NCBI GenBank assembly: GCA_019348365.1
Contig: JAHWJO010000039.1
Span: forward strand, 1-15,942
Source of the DNA: Armatimonadota bacterium
GTDB taxonomy: Bacteria; Armatimonadota; DTGP01; JAHWJO01
Direction: 5' to 3'
Length of the DNA stretch: 15,942 nt
Positions 6,778 through 12,733 of this stretch are shown here, in pieces. Each line of letters opens with the position of its first letter. Positions within the stretch are counted from its first letter, which is position 1. A program made the translations under genes and the position numbers. Below the pieces are notes generated by a model. It saw only the letters and a list, made by a program, of their open reading frames with translations, did not search any database and had not been told where the DNA came from.

Positions 6778-7110
6778 ATGCCGGATGAGCCGGAAGACGA
6801 GCGAGAACGGATGGTCGAAGATTTTCTCCAGGGCGGCCCCCGGTCGGAAGAGTGGCGGCAGTGGCGCGAAGCTCTGGAGAAACGTCTCCTGAACCTGAAA
6901 CAGCAGCGGAGCGAAGGGGGAGAGGGGGTGGATTCGAGCGCGCTGGACGGGATGATCGAGGAGACGGAGGCTCAGATCAACGCCCTGGCAACCGAAGAGA
7001 TCATCAGCGAATTCGTCGAATCCGAGATCGAGCTATCGCTCAACACCATTGAGCGCGAAGAGGAGACCGGGGGATTCGGGGGATTCGGCGAAAACGGCCA
7101 TGAAGAATAA
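6778..7110 (+). CDS. Small acidic coiled-coil-like hypothetical protein, 110 aa
   Basis: ATG at 6778 (MPDEPEDERERM) is chosen over ATG at 6757 because AGGAGAGG lies nine bases before it. The protein is very rich in Glu, with many Arg, Gln and Lys, and has no membrane segment or cysteine. It looks almost wholly helical: RSEEWRQWREALEKRLLNLKQQR, a Gly/Ser turn, then DGMIEETEAQINALATEEIISEFVESEIELSLNTIEREE, ending in a Gly-rich FGGFGENGHEE tail. I do not recognise the family. It is transcribed divergently from the XRE regulator and is therefore a natural candidate target of it. It converges on the sortase gene with a 27-base gap and no clear terminator. Confidence 0.7.
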   Translation: MPDEPEDERERMVEDFLQGGPRSEEWRQWREALEKRLLNLKQQRSEGGEGVDSSALDGMIEETEAQINALATEEIISEFVESEIELSLNTIEREEETGGFGGFGENGHEE

Positions 7111-7137
7111 AAGCCGTGTCGGATGCCCGAAGTCCCT

Positions 7138-7749
7138 TTATTCCTCGACCAGATGACCCTGAGCCACCCAGCGGCGATGGCTGTCGAAGGGGAGAACGCA
7201 GGTGACGAGCGTGATGCGGCTGTCTTTCGTGTTTCTCAACGGCTTTTTATAGCTCGTACGGATCTCTTTGGACCAATCGATCACGTAGGTGTGGCGGTCC
7301 TTTGAGGTGATCACGTACACTTTATCCCCCGGCTTGACTTTGGGAAGATCGGCGAAGGTCGCATCCCAGAGGTTACGGTGCGCTCCAATCACGCAATTCC
7401 CCGCGCCCCCCGCGCCTGCCGATCCGGGCAGATGACCCGGCCCGATCACCAGCTCCCACTTGCCGGCCCCTTCGATCACGACAGCGTCCACGCCGATGGA
7501 GGGGATCTGGACGACGGATGTTTCCCAGGCTTTTCGAGGCGGGGTCTTCTTCGGGGGCTGGAGTTCGCGGTCCTCGCGCAGTTCGGTGATCAGCCGCTGC
7601 TCTCGCTTCTTTTCAAACTGCAATTTTGCCTGGGTCTGCGTCCAGCTTCCGTAAGCCCGCATCCCGAACGGGAGCGTGCCGAACAGGAGAGCCAGGACGA
7701 TTCCGAGGTTTGCCAGCCGGTTCAGGCGTTGACGTGTCACAGGAGTCAT
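7138..7749 (-). CDS. Sortase (class D/E-like cysteine transpeptidase)
   Basis: 203 residues with one N-terminal membrane helix (about 13-30, LANLGIVLALLFGTLPFGM), a charged and Pro-rich spacer to about 75, and the sortase beta-barrel from VVQIPSIGVDAVVIEG onward. The catalytic triad is visible: His124 in VIGAHRN, Cys184 in ITLVTCVLP and Arg193 in SHRRWVAQGHLV. The GPGHLPGSAGAGGAGN segment before the His strand matches class D/E enzymes. Sortases cut a (L/Y/x)P-x-T-G motif between Thr and Gly and transfer the protein to an amine of the cell surface. A candidate substrate is the next gene upstream (7976-8230). Sortases are uncommon in diderms. No strong ribosome site precedes the ATG, so the start is the least certain part. 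Confidence 0.93.
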   Translation of the reverse strand: MTPVTRQRLNRLANLGIVLALLFGTLPFGMRAYGSWTQTQAKLQFEKKREQRLITELREDRELQPPKKTPPRKAWETSVVQIPSIGVDAVVIEGAGKWELVIGPGHLPGSAGAGGAGNCVIGAHRNLWDATFADLPKVKPGDKVYVITSKDRHTYVIDWSKEIRTSYKKPLRNTKDSRITLVTCVLPFDSHRRWVAQGHLVEE

Positions 7750-7783
7750 AGGATCGTGAGTCGCTTGGGAAAAGATAGAATAA

Positions 7784-7814
7784 ATTGTGAAGAGCGGTGC
7801 GCGCAGGCTGTCAA
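7784..7814 (-). promoter_or_regulatory. Candidate promoter of the sortase gene
   Basis: On the minus strand a perfect TTGACA (7814-7809), a 19-base spacer and CACAAT (7789-7784) lie 35-65 bases upstream of the sortase ATG. The spacer is 1-2 bases longer than ideal. Confidence 0.35.
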
Positions 7815-7887
7815 TACGCGGAGGCAGGGGTTAACAGACCCTCACGCGATGGTATATGCTTACGAGGCCGGAACAATGAACAGAATT

Positions 7888-7962
7888 GAAAACGTGCGGT
7901 TTACACACGTCGCCGGGGGAGCTTCCATGCTCCCGACACCAGCACATGGGTAAACCGCACGT
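7888..7962 (-). terminator. Long compound hairpin after the mini sortase-substrate gene, probable terminator
   Basis: Perfect 13-bp arms (7892-7904 and 7950-7962) enclose a second perfect stem-loop, GGGAGC-TTCCAT-GCTCCC (7917-7934), with partial pairing between. On the minus strand the outer stem is followed by TTTTCAATT and begins 14 bases after the stop codon. It should separate the substrate transcript from the sortase gene, or protect its 3' end. Confidence 0.6.
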
Positions 7963-7975
7963 CTGCTGAAGGAGA

Positions 7976-8230
7976 TTAATCCTCTCGCTTGCGGAGGAAA
8001 CCTTTCAGCGCCACCGAACCCATGGCGAGACCGCCGCTGGCGAGCATGAGCAGACTCGGATCCCATCCGGTGGTCGGATACGCGTAAGCGGTCGCAGCGG
8101 GATCCGCCGGATCCGCGATGACGGTGGTCTGATCGGGGGTGACGATTGTGGTGGTATCCACCTGAGCCACTGCCGGGAGGCTTAACACTAACCCTGCAGC
8201 TACGACTACAGAGAAGAACGTTCTTTTCAT
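7976..8230 (-). CDS. Miniature predicted sortase substrate with YPTTG sorting signal, 84 aa
   Basis: ATG at 8230 has a perfect GGAGG six bases upstream; the frame is open further upstream but that part is not needed. Residues 1-22 are a signal peptide (MKRTFFSVVVAAGLVLSLPAVA, cleavage after AVA). Residues 23-50 are a Thr/Asp/Pro/Ala-rich exposed segment. Residues 51-55 are YPTTG, followed by a hydrophobic stretch (LLMLASGGLAMGSVAL) and a basic tail (KGFLRKRED). This is the classic order of a cell-wall sorting signal: motif, membrane segment, positive tail. After signal-peptide removal and cleavage between Thr54 and Gly55 only about 32 residues would remain. The sortase gene lies 227 bases downstream on the same strand, and three pseudopilin genes lie upstream. 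No homologous family is known to me; the alternative is a small lipid-free membrane peptide. Confidence 0.75.
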   Translation of the reverse strand: MKRTFFSVVVAAGLVLSLPAVAQVDTTTIVTPDQTTVIADPADPAATAYAYPTTGWDPSLLMLASGGLAMGSVALKGFLRKRED

Positions 8231-8329
8231 CTCGATCCTCCGTTGATAAGAACGGGTCCGTTCGTCCGCGCTGCCGTACTGGCCGGCTGCCGAAAGAAGC
8301 GTGCCGTTGCCGATTTTCTTTCCAAGGTC

Positions 8330-8335
8330 ATTGTA
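8330..8335 (-). promoter_or_regulatory. Candidate -10 element of the mini sortase-substrate gene
   Basis: TACAAT on the minus strand, 100 bases before the start codon. The -35 at 17 bp (TTTCAA) is weak. It would give a leader of roughly 90 bases ending in a GGAGG ribosome site. Confidence 0.3.
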
Positions 8336-8465
8336 CCCAAAACGCACTCTATTTGAAACCTCCACCGGGATAACGCTCCCTTCCTCGACGAGAATTTTCA
8401 GTATCGGGAAAGAAACCGACCCTTTATCAACCAGTAAATCCTACAGTAAATCGCATTACCCTAAA

Positions 8466-8525
8466 GAAAACGAGCATGAAGAAGACTCGGCGTTACGCTC
8501 ATCCGGTCTCTTCATGCTCGTTTTC
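8466..8525 (-). terminator. Long-stem hairpin terminator of pseudopilin 1
   Basis: The arms 8466-8482 and 8509-8525 pair perfectly over 17 bp; after a one-base bulge three further pairs (8484-8486 with 8506-8508) extend the stem. On the minus strand the 3' arm ends in CTCGTTTTC and runs into TTTAGG. It begins 75 bases after the pseudopilin stop. The stem is much longer than a minimal intrinsic terminator needs. Confidence 0.65.
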
Positions 8526-8599
8526 GCTTCAGGCTCATCATCCCTGCTGTGGGCTCCCAGCCAACGGGATGCCGCTTGGGGGAGTCCGAACCCCATGCC

Positions 8600-9412
8600 T
8601 TAATCGTATTCTTTGAACATCTTTTCCCCCGCTCTGAAATTGGTTTCGAGCTGCCGCTGGTAGGTTTGTTCCACTCGGGGATCGTCGAACTCGTTCCACA
8701 TCTGATTGGGGAAGATGGTCTGGGACATTTTCAGCGCCTTGGCGTGGGTGTCCGCGAAGATCCAGTTGTGGCGATTCTGATGAGACTGGAATGAGCTCAA
8801 ACCCTGACCCGCAAGACCGGCGCAGTCGCCATTGATGCACCAGTCCCCGAGGTCCGGGTAGCCCGCACGCGATTCGAGGATGATGATCAGGCACGCCGGA
8901 TCCTTGATTTCCGACTGCTCCCGGGGTCGCTGCGCGTCTCCAGGGCAAGGCCGGGCTTCATGGAAGTAACCGCCGTTGTAGGCGTAGGACGTGGCGATCT
9001 TGCGATTCGGGAACTGCCGGTTCGATTCGTCGCCTTCCACGCCGACGATGTTGTTTCTCGACCAGATATGCTCGTTGGACGGGCACTGCCAGGCCTGGAG
9101 GCTCTTGACGTTCGAGTCGAGGGCGCGGCGCCAGGTATACGTGGACCCGTGATTGTCCGCGCAGGCCGCTTTCGCCTGACCGCCTTGCGGGAAGCGGTTC
9201 ATGGGATAAGCGCCGTCCCAGTCACCCACGTACATCTCCAGCGCGAGGCCGAGCTGCTTCATATTGTTCAGGCAGGAGGTGGCGCGAGCCCGTTCCCGCG
9301 CCTGAGCGAAGACGGGGAAGAGGATGGCGGCGAGGATGGCGATGATGGCGATGACCACCAGCAGCTCGATCAGGGTGAAACCCCGACGCCTGTTCAAATG
9401 CTCGTTTCTCAT
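8600..9412 (-). CDS. Prepilin-like protein with type IV pilin signal and H-X9-D C-terminal module (paralogue 1)
   Basis: 270 residues. The N-terminus MRNEHLNRRRG^FTLIELLVVIAIIAILAAILFPVF carries a prepilin-peptidase site (Gly-Phe) with Glu at +5 and the hydrophobic helix shared by pilins and type II secretion pseudopilins. The conserved ARERARATSCLNNMKQLGLALEMYVGDWDGAYPMN region follows. Near the C-terminus HQNRHNWIFADTHAKALK has a His nine residues before Asp, but Thr-His replace the Gly of the usual H-X9-DG motif. Several cysteines (near CADNH, WQCPSN, RPCPGD, DWCINGDCAG) may form disulphides in the exposed domain. A TATAAT promoter and AGAGAGGGG ribosome site precede it. Its role (pilus-like fibre, secretion, or surface protein) is not known. 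Two paralogues lie upstream on the same strand. Confidence 0.92.
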   Translation of the reverse strand: MRNEHLNRRRGFTLIELLVVIAIIAILAAILFPVFAQARERARATSCLNNMKQLGLALEMYVGDWDGAYPMNRFPQGGQAKAACADNHGSTYTWRRALDSNVKSLQAWQCPSNEHIWSRNNIVGVEGDESNRQFPNRKIATSYAYNGGYFHEARPCPGDAQRPREQSEIKDPACLIIILESRAGYPDLGDWCINGDCAGLAGQGLSSFQSHQNRHNWIFADTHAKALKMSQTIFPNQMWNEFDDPRVEQTYQRQLETNFRAGEKMFKEYD

Positions 9413-9541
9413 ATCGGCTAACCCCTCTCTGGGCAGATGAGTAAGTGTACAGCGGTTCGGGACGCCCCCGATTTATAAGGAATTCTCTCCCTGTGTGGAG
9501 ATACGAGGCAGGGAATGCCCCTGACTGTATATCCCATCACA

Positions 9542-9547
9542 ATTATA
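9542..9547 (-). promoter_or_regulatory. -10 element (TATAAT) of pseudopilin 1
   Basis: A perfect TATAAT on the minus strand, 130 bases upstream of the start codon, predicting a leader of about 120 bases. The best -35 is TTGTGG at a 19-base spacing, which is weak. Confidence 0.45.
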
Positions 9548-9698
9548 TACCGGACAGGCTCGAAATCCACAATTTTTTCACAAGCGCAGCGCAAAAGCAC
9601 TTGAGACACGGATTTCAAGGGGAAAAACGGGACGCGATGGGGATGCCGGTCCTGCTTGGCCTCGGTATTTAGGAGGATGCGATTAAGAAGGTCCAGTT

Positions 9699-9743
9699 TG
9701 CATCCCCGTCCGTGGGGGATGCAGAGCTTCTGATGCCGGACGG
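9699..9743. other. Stem-loop with complementary downstream segment (possible H-type pseudoknot)
   Basis: TGCATCCCC (9699-9707), a 7-nt loop and GGGGATGCA (9715-9723) form a perfect 9-bp stem. The loop bases GTCCG (9708-9712) are complementary to CGGAC at 9737-9741. This gives a potential pseudoknot in either strand's RNA. There is no flanking T-run, so it is not a terminator. Function unknown. Confidence 0.4.
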
Positions 9744-9875
9744 TAGGACTGATGCTATTCCTTATATCTATTATCCATAGATCATGGAATTCAAACGTGT
9801 TTCATCCGGATCAGGCCTGTCCCGGACCTGTCCCGGAGCGGTTTAGACGGCCACCCATCCTCCTCTCGACCGTAC

Positions 9876-9906
9876 AAAAAAGCTCCTTCACGAATGAGTG
9901 AAGGAG
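9876..9906 (-). terminator. Strong intrinsic terminator in the pseudopilin 1-2 gap
   Basis: On the minus strand CTCCTTCAC, a 6-nt loop and GTGAAGGAG form a perfect 9-bp stem, followed by C and then TTTTTTG. Its nearest upstream annotated gene is pseudopilin 2, whose stop is 360 bases away. Confidence 0.8.
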
Positions 9907-9989
9907 TATTCGACATCCTGTGGTTTTATCGATTTCTTGAATCGGTACCGTTAGGTTCCGACTCTCCAAATGCACCCGTCACTCTTTTC

Positions 9990-10039
9990 GAGGCGAAGAA
10001 TCTGCGTAGCGGGTTGGGGAAACGCAGATTCTTCGCTTC
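9990..10039. repeat. 18-bp intergenic hairpin, not terminator-like
   Basis: GCGAAGAATCTGCG (9993-10006) and its exact reverse complement (10023-10036) pair, extended by four outer or inner pairs including one G-T, with a 14-nt loop. Neither flank has a T-run. On the minus strand it falls in the putative 3' untranslated region of pseudopilin 2. Confidence 0.65.
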
Positions 10040-10266
10040 ACTCCTATCCGCACGTTGACCGGAGAGAGTCTGATTGACAGGTACAACAAGCAGATGGGGA
10101 TATCCGGCCCGGCAAGCGTTTTGGGCTGAAGATCCTCATAGGATCCAAGTATCATTTGCGCCCGAAATCAAGGGCTCGGATCGCGCCAGTCAGATGATGC
10201 GCTGCCGCGTGCACTTAAGACGTTTCGCGAAGGAACTCAGCATCAGCCCGCCGGTAGCCCCCGGAC

Positions 10267-11016
10267 TTACTTCCAGCCCTTGGGGAGCGTGCGGTGGGCG
10301 TTGTCGTACCATCGCTGATCGTTGTAGTTCGGAGGAGTCAGGCCCGAGGAGTTGCGCCACATCTCTTTCGGCACCATGGTCTGTCCCATCTTCATGGCCT
10401 TGACGTGGGTATCCGCGAAGATCCAGTTCATCGTTCCCTGGTGGGTGTTGAACCAGTTGTCCTGAAGACTCGCCGGGCCGTCATCGAGGATCCAGGGGCC
10501 GATATCGGGGTTACCGGCTTTAGATTCGAGGATCATGATGGTGCCGACGGGGTCCGGGATGTCGGCTTCATTGACGGCCGAGTAATCGCAACCGGGCCGG
10601 AATTCCCAGAAGGGACCTCCGTTATAGGCGTAAGAGATCGGGTAGCGTCCGGTGTCGTCCATCCGGTCTCCCCGCTCATTCGAGGGGCACCGGTAGACAT
10701 CCACGCTCGAGAGCGTGGGCTGAAGCGACGTTTTCCAGGTGTTCTTCGATCCGTCGAGAGAGCCGCACCCGCCGACCCGATGGGAGCTGTCCGCGTAGCG
10801 GTTCATCGGATAGTTATCGTCCCAGTCGGTCATGTAGGTCTTCATGCCGATACCGATCTGTTTCATATTGTTCGCGCAGCTCGTCATCCGAGCGCGTTCC
10901 CGGGCCTTGGCGAAGACCGGGAAGAGGATGGCGGCGAGGATCGCGATGATCGCGATGACCACCAGCAGCTCGATCAGGGTGAACCCCCGACGATTGCGAG
11001 CATCTTCGTATTTCAT
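10267..11016 (-). CDS. Prepilin-like protein with type IV pilin signal and H-X9-D C-terminal module (paralogue 2)
   Basis: 249 residues from the ATG at 11016, with AAGGA seven bases upstream; the frame extends further but the prepilin leader should be short. The signal is MKYEDARNRRG^FTLIELLVV, then the hydrophobic helix and LFPVFAKARERARMTSCANNMKQIGIGMKTYMTDWDDNYPMNRY. The C-terminal module is HQGTMNWIFADTHVKAMKMGQTMVPKEMW, with exactly nine residues between His and Asp and again Thr-His after it. The ending differs from paralogue 1 (NDQRWYDNAHRTLPKGWK). The CPSNE and YAYNGG segments are shared by the family. It has its own leader and, downstream, a 360-base non-coding stretch up to a terminator. 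The exposed domain probably forms the surface or fibre part. Confidence 0.92.
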   Translation of the reverse strand: MKYEDARNRRGFTLIELLVVIAIIAILAAILFPVFAKARERARMTSCANNMKQIGIGMKTYMTDWDDNYPMNRYADSSHRVGGCGSLDGSKNTWKTSLQPTLSSVDVYRCPSNERGDRMDDTGRYPISYAYNGGPFWEFRPGCDYSAVNEADIPDPVGTIMILESKAGNPDIGPWILDDGPASLQDNWFNTHQGTMNWIFADTHVKAMKMGQTMVPKEMWRNSSGLTPPNYNDQRWYDNAHRTLPKGWK

Positions 11017-11150
11017 CTGATTTTCCTTCTCTGCGGGCGGGTGAATACTGATGCGGGAAGAAGAAGGCGAACTCCTTCGGTTGCGCCCGGTACAGGCTCT
11101 TCCGTCCATTCAGGTCAAATGAGTGGGGAACGTGATATTCCACTGATCTT

Positions 11151-11180
11151 ATGGTACCTCCAGGGGACCCCTTCGATCAA
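11151..11180 (-). promoter_or_regulatory. Candidate promoter of pseudopilin 2
   Basis: On the minus strand TTGATC (11180-11175), an 18-base spacer and TACCAT (11156-11151), both 4 of 6 to consensus. The spacer contains the palindrome GGGGTCCCC. It starts 11 bases after the pseudopilin 3 hairpin. Confidence 0.3.
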
Positions 11181-11191
11181 GAGACACGAAA

Positions 11192-11240
11192 GAATCCTGC
11201 CGATTTGGGGACCGGCCCGGTCCCCAAATCGGCAGGATTC
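11192..11240 (-). terminator. Perfect 24-bp-arm palindrome after pseudopilin 3, terminator-like
   Basis: Bases 11192-11215 and 11217-11240 are exact reverse complements around a single central base. The ends read GAATCCTGCC and GGCAGGATTC, and the centre is GGACCGG-C-CCGGTCC. On the minus strand the structure is followed by TTTCG, so it can end transcription of pseudopilin 3, whose stop is 166 bases upstream. The length and perfection exceed what termination needs; see findings. Confidence 0.55.
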
Positions 11241-11405
11241 AGCAACTGTGAGATACCGTGCGACGATTATCTGGGTCACGAAAGGGTTGCGTTAGCCCTC
11301 CGGTTACGGAAAAGCCTTGCGGGCACCGAAGAGAAACGGCAGCGGCGCCCCCCGACGACCGGAAACGAATCGGTTAATACCCGACGGCTGCCACCCACGA
11401 TCCGC

Positions 11406-12182
11406 CTACTGGTATTCCGGCGCGAGCAGTTTCTGCCGGATGGTATCGTCGTACCACCTTTGATGCTGCTCCGGCGTTCCTAGAGGAGCAATGCCCCCGA
11501 TGATGTTGTCGTTGTTCCACATCTCTCTGGGGGACATCGTCTGTTGGATGGTCATGGCTTTGGCATGAGTATCTGCGAAGAGCCAGTTGCAGGTGGACTT
11601 GCCCCCGTGGGTCTGGAAATATCCCAGATTGCTCCCGTCCAGCTTCGACCGAAGCATCCAGGGTCCCAGGTCGGGGAATCCTCCCCGGCTCTCCAGGATG
11701 AAGATCTGGCCGACCGGATCTTTGATGTCGGCCAGGTTGCGGGGGTCCGTGCCGGCTCTGTGCCCGAAGAAGCCCCCGTTCACGCCATAGGAGTTGGGAA
11801 GCTTATCCTGGGGATTGGGCCAGGTGCCATTCGACTCATCGCCGTCCACTCCCGTCTGTTCCGCTTTTCTCCAGGCGTAGTCGTTGGAGGGGCACAGGAA
11901 GACGCCGTTGCTCTTCACCAGCGGGCGGAGGGCGCGTTTCCAGTTCCAGTGATTGGGTCCCCGGGGGTGCATCGCACGAGTCTGGGGGAAATCATCATCG
12001 TAATCCTGGAGGTACTGATAGAGACCCGTACCGAGCTGCTTCATATTATTCGAGCATGAAGTGGCGCGCGCCCGTTCCCGGGCTTTGGCGAAGACGGGGA
12101 AGAGAATCGCGGCCAGAATAGCGATAATGGCGATGACGACCAGCAGCTCGATGAGGGTGAAACCTCGTTGATCTCTTTTCAT
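11406..12182 (-). CDS. Prepilin-like protein with type IV pilin signal and H-X11-D C-terminal module (paralogue 3)
   Basis: 258 residues from the ATG at 12182, with AGGAG eight bases upstream. The leader is very short (MKRDQRG^FTLIELLVV), followed by the standard helix and LFPVFAKARERARATSCSNNMKQLGTGLYQYLQDYDDDFPQTRAMH. The C-terminal module is HGGKSTCNWLFADTHAKAMT: two residues longer between His and Asp than in the other two copies, and containing a Cys. The family segments CPSNDYAW, DESNGTWPNP and GVNGGFFG align with paralogue 1, which also has GDESN, so copies 1 and 3 look closer to each other in the middle region. It is the first gene of the minus-strand surface block, with a long upstream region and a 49-base palindrome downstream. 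Confidence 0.92.
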   Translation of the reverse strand: MKRDQRGFTLIELLVVIAIIAILAAILFPVFAKARERARATSCSNNMKQLGTGLYQYLQDYDDDFPQTRAMHPRGPNHWNWKRALRPLVKSNGVFLCPSNDYAWRKAEQTGVDGDESNGTWPNPQDKLPNSYGVNGGFFGHRAGTDPRNLADIKDPVGQIFILESRGGFPDLGPWMLRSKLDGSNLGYFQTHGGKSTCNWLFADTHAKAMTIQQTMSPREMWNNDNIIGGIAPLGTPEQHQRWYDDTIRQKLLAPEYQ

Positions 12183-12315
12183 CTGTTTTTCTCCTGTAGA
12201 GAAAAGGCCGGACCCACCCGGTTGGCGGGTTTCCCGGACTATCATGTCAAAGCCCTTTCGGCAGGGGCTGTCCTCCTTTCCATGGTCCACCGGTTCACGG
12301 TGCCGGAGTTTGAAA

Positions 12316-12335
12316 CCGGAGAGAATTCTCTTCGG
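12316..12335. promoter_or_regulatory. 20-bp near-perfect palindrome, candidate operator upstream of pseudopilin 3
   Basis: CCGGAGAGAA/TTCTCTTCGG pairs at 9 of 10 positions, with a perfect 12-bp core AGAGAATTCTCT. It lies 134-153 bases upstream of the pseudopilin 3 start and could be an operator or a leader structure. Confidence 0.35.
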
Positions 12336-12651
12336 TGGGATGGGGAGCGAGGAGACCGGCCGTTATTCGTCGGCAGAGGGGTACTCCAGGTATCCGCTTG
12401 TAGGTCCTCCGACCGGATTGCCCAAGATTACTCCCTCGATGTCCACGGGCTTTCTCGCACCCATGATTACGCCTTCTACAATGGTATTTCCACGACAGGG
12501 AGAGGATTCCTTCCGACCCCACGCCCGTTTTGTAAGACGGATGACAGCGGGTATCCAGATGGACTCCACGAACCCGAAATTTTTGCGATTGAGGCAAGAA
12601 AACTGATCCGTCCAGCGGTCGGCCCGGTTTCGATCCTCAACATGCGCGTTG

Positions 12652-12660
12652 TGGTATAGT
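12652..12660 (+). promoter_or_regulatory. Extended -10 promoter of kdsA-kdsD
   Basis: TGGTATAGT matches TGn plus a 5-of-6 -10 hexamer, 74 bases before the kdsA start. No good -35 is seen at 17 bp, as is usual for extended -10 promoters. Confidence 0.45.
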
Positions 12661-12733
12661 AGGAATGAGATTCTGATACACATTTTCCGTTGAACGATGG
12701 GCATGAACTTTACTCTTGAACCACCGATGACCT

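Larger units (their letters stand above)
8231..8599. other. Intergenic region between pseudopilin 1 and the mini sortase-substrate gene
   Basis: 369 bases without a credible gene. It holds the long hairpin terminator of pseudopilin 1 (8466-8525) and a candidate promoter and leader for the small substrate gene (TACAAT at 8335-8330). I see nothing else in it. Confidence 0.6.
9413..10266. other. 854-bp intergenic region between pseudopilins 1 and 2
   Basis: No open frame here has a ribosome site, domain or convincing codon use. It contains the promoter of pseudopilin 1 (TATAAT at 9547-9542), a stem-loop with pseudoknot potential (9699-9743), a strong minus-strand intrinsic terminator (9876-9906) and an 18-bp perfect-to-near-perfect hairpin (9990-10039). 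The terminator lies 360 bases after the pseudopilin 2 stop, so either that mRNA has a long structured 3' region or an unannotated small RNA ends there. Confidence 0.6.
11017..11405. other. 389-bp intergenic region between pseudopilins 2 and 3
   Basis: No credible gene. From the right it holds the 3' region of pseudopilin 3, a near-perfect 49-base palindrome (11192-11240), a candidate promoter (11151-11180) and a leader of about 125 bases for pseudopilin 2 ending in AAGGA. Confidence 0.6.
12183..12733. other. 551-bp divergent intergenic region between pseudopilin 3 and kdsA
   Basis: Open frames exist on both strands (for example minus 12363-12704) but none has a ribosome site or recognisable domain. 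It holds a 20-bp near-palindrome (12316-12335), a pair of 17-bp direct repeats matching at 14 positions (12421-12437 and 12460-12476, plus strand CCC-A-GATTAC-C type), and the kdsA promoter (12652-12660). I could not identify a riboswitch. Confidence 0.5.

Noticed and set aside
7892..7962. Integron attC-like site
   Set aside because: The paired ends read GTTTAC/GTAAAC rather than the RYYYAAC/GTTRRRY core, and there is no integrase or cassette structure; a terminator explains it better.
9445..9672. 75-residue plus-strand open frame
   Set aside because: No ribosome site, covers the pseudopilin 1 promoter and has random-looking composition.
10294..11295. 333-residue plus-strand open frame
   Set aside because: Antisense to pseudopilin 2; the repeated GED/DRDD pattern is the reverse of the conserved pilin helix.
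12183..12340. Riboswitch in the pseudopilin 3 leader
   Set aside because: Some complementary segments exist, but I could not match conserved cores of cyclic-di-GMP, cobalamin, glycine or SAM riboswitches.
12363..12704. 113-residue minus-strand open frame in the pseudopilin 3-kdsA gap
   Set aside because: It has an internal repeat-like VEGVIMG/IEGVILG but no ribosome site and no family I recognise, and it covers the kdsA promoter.
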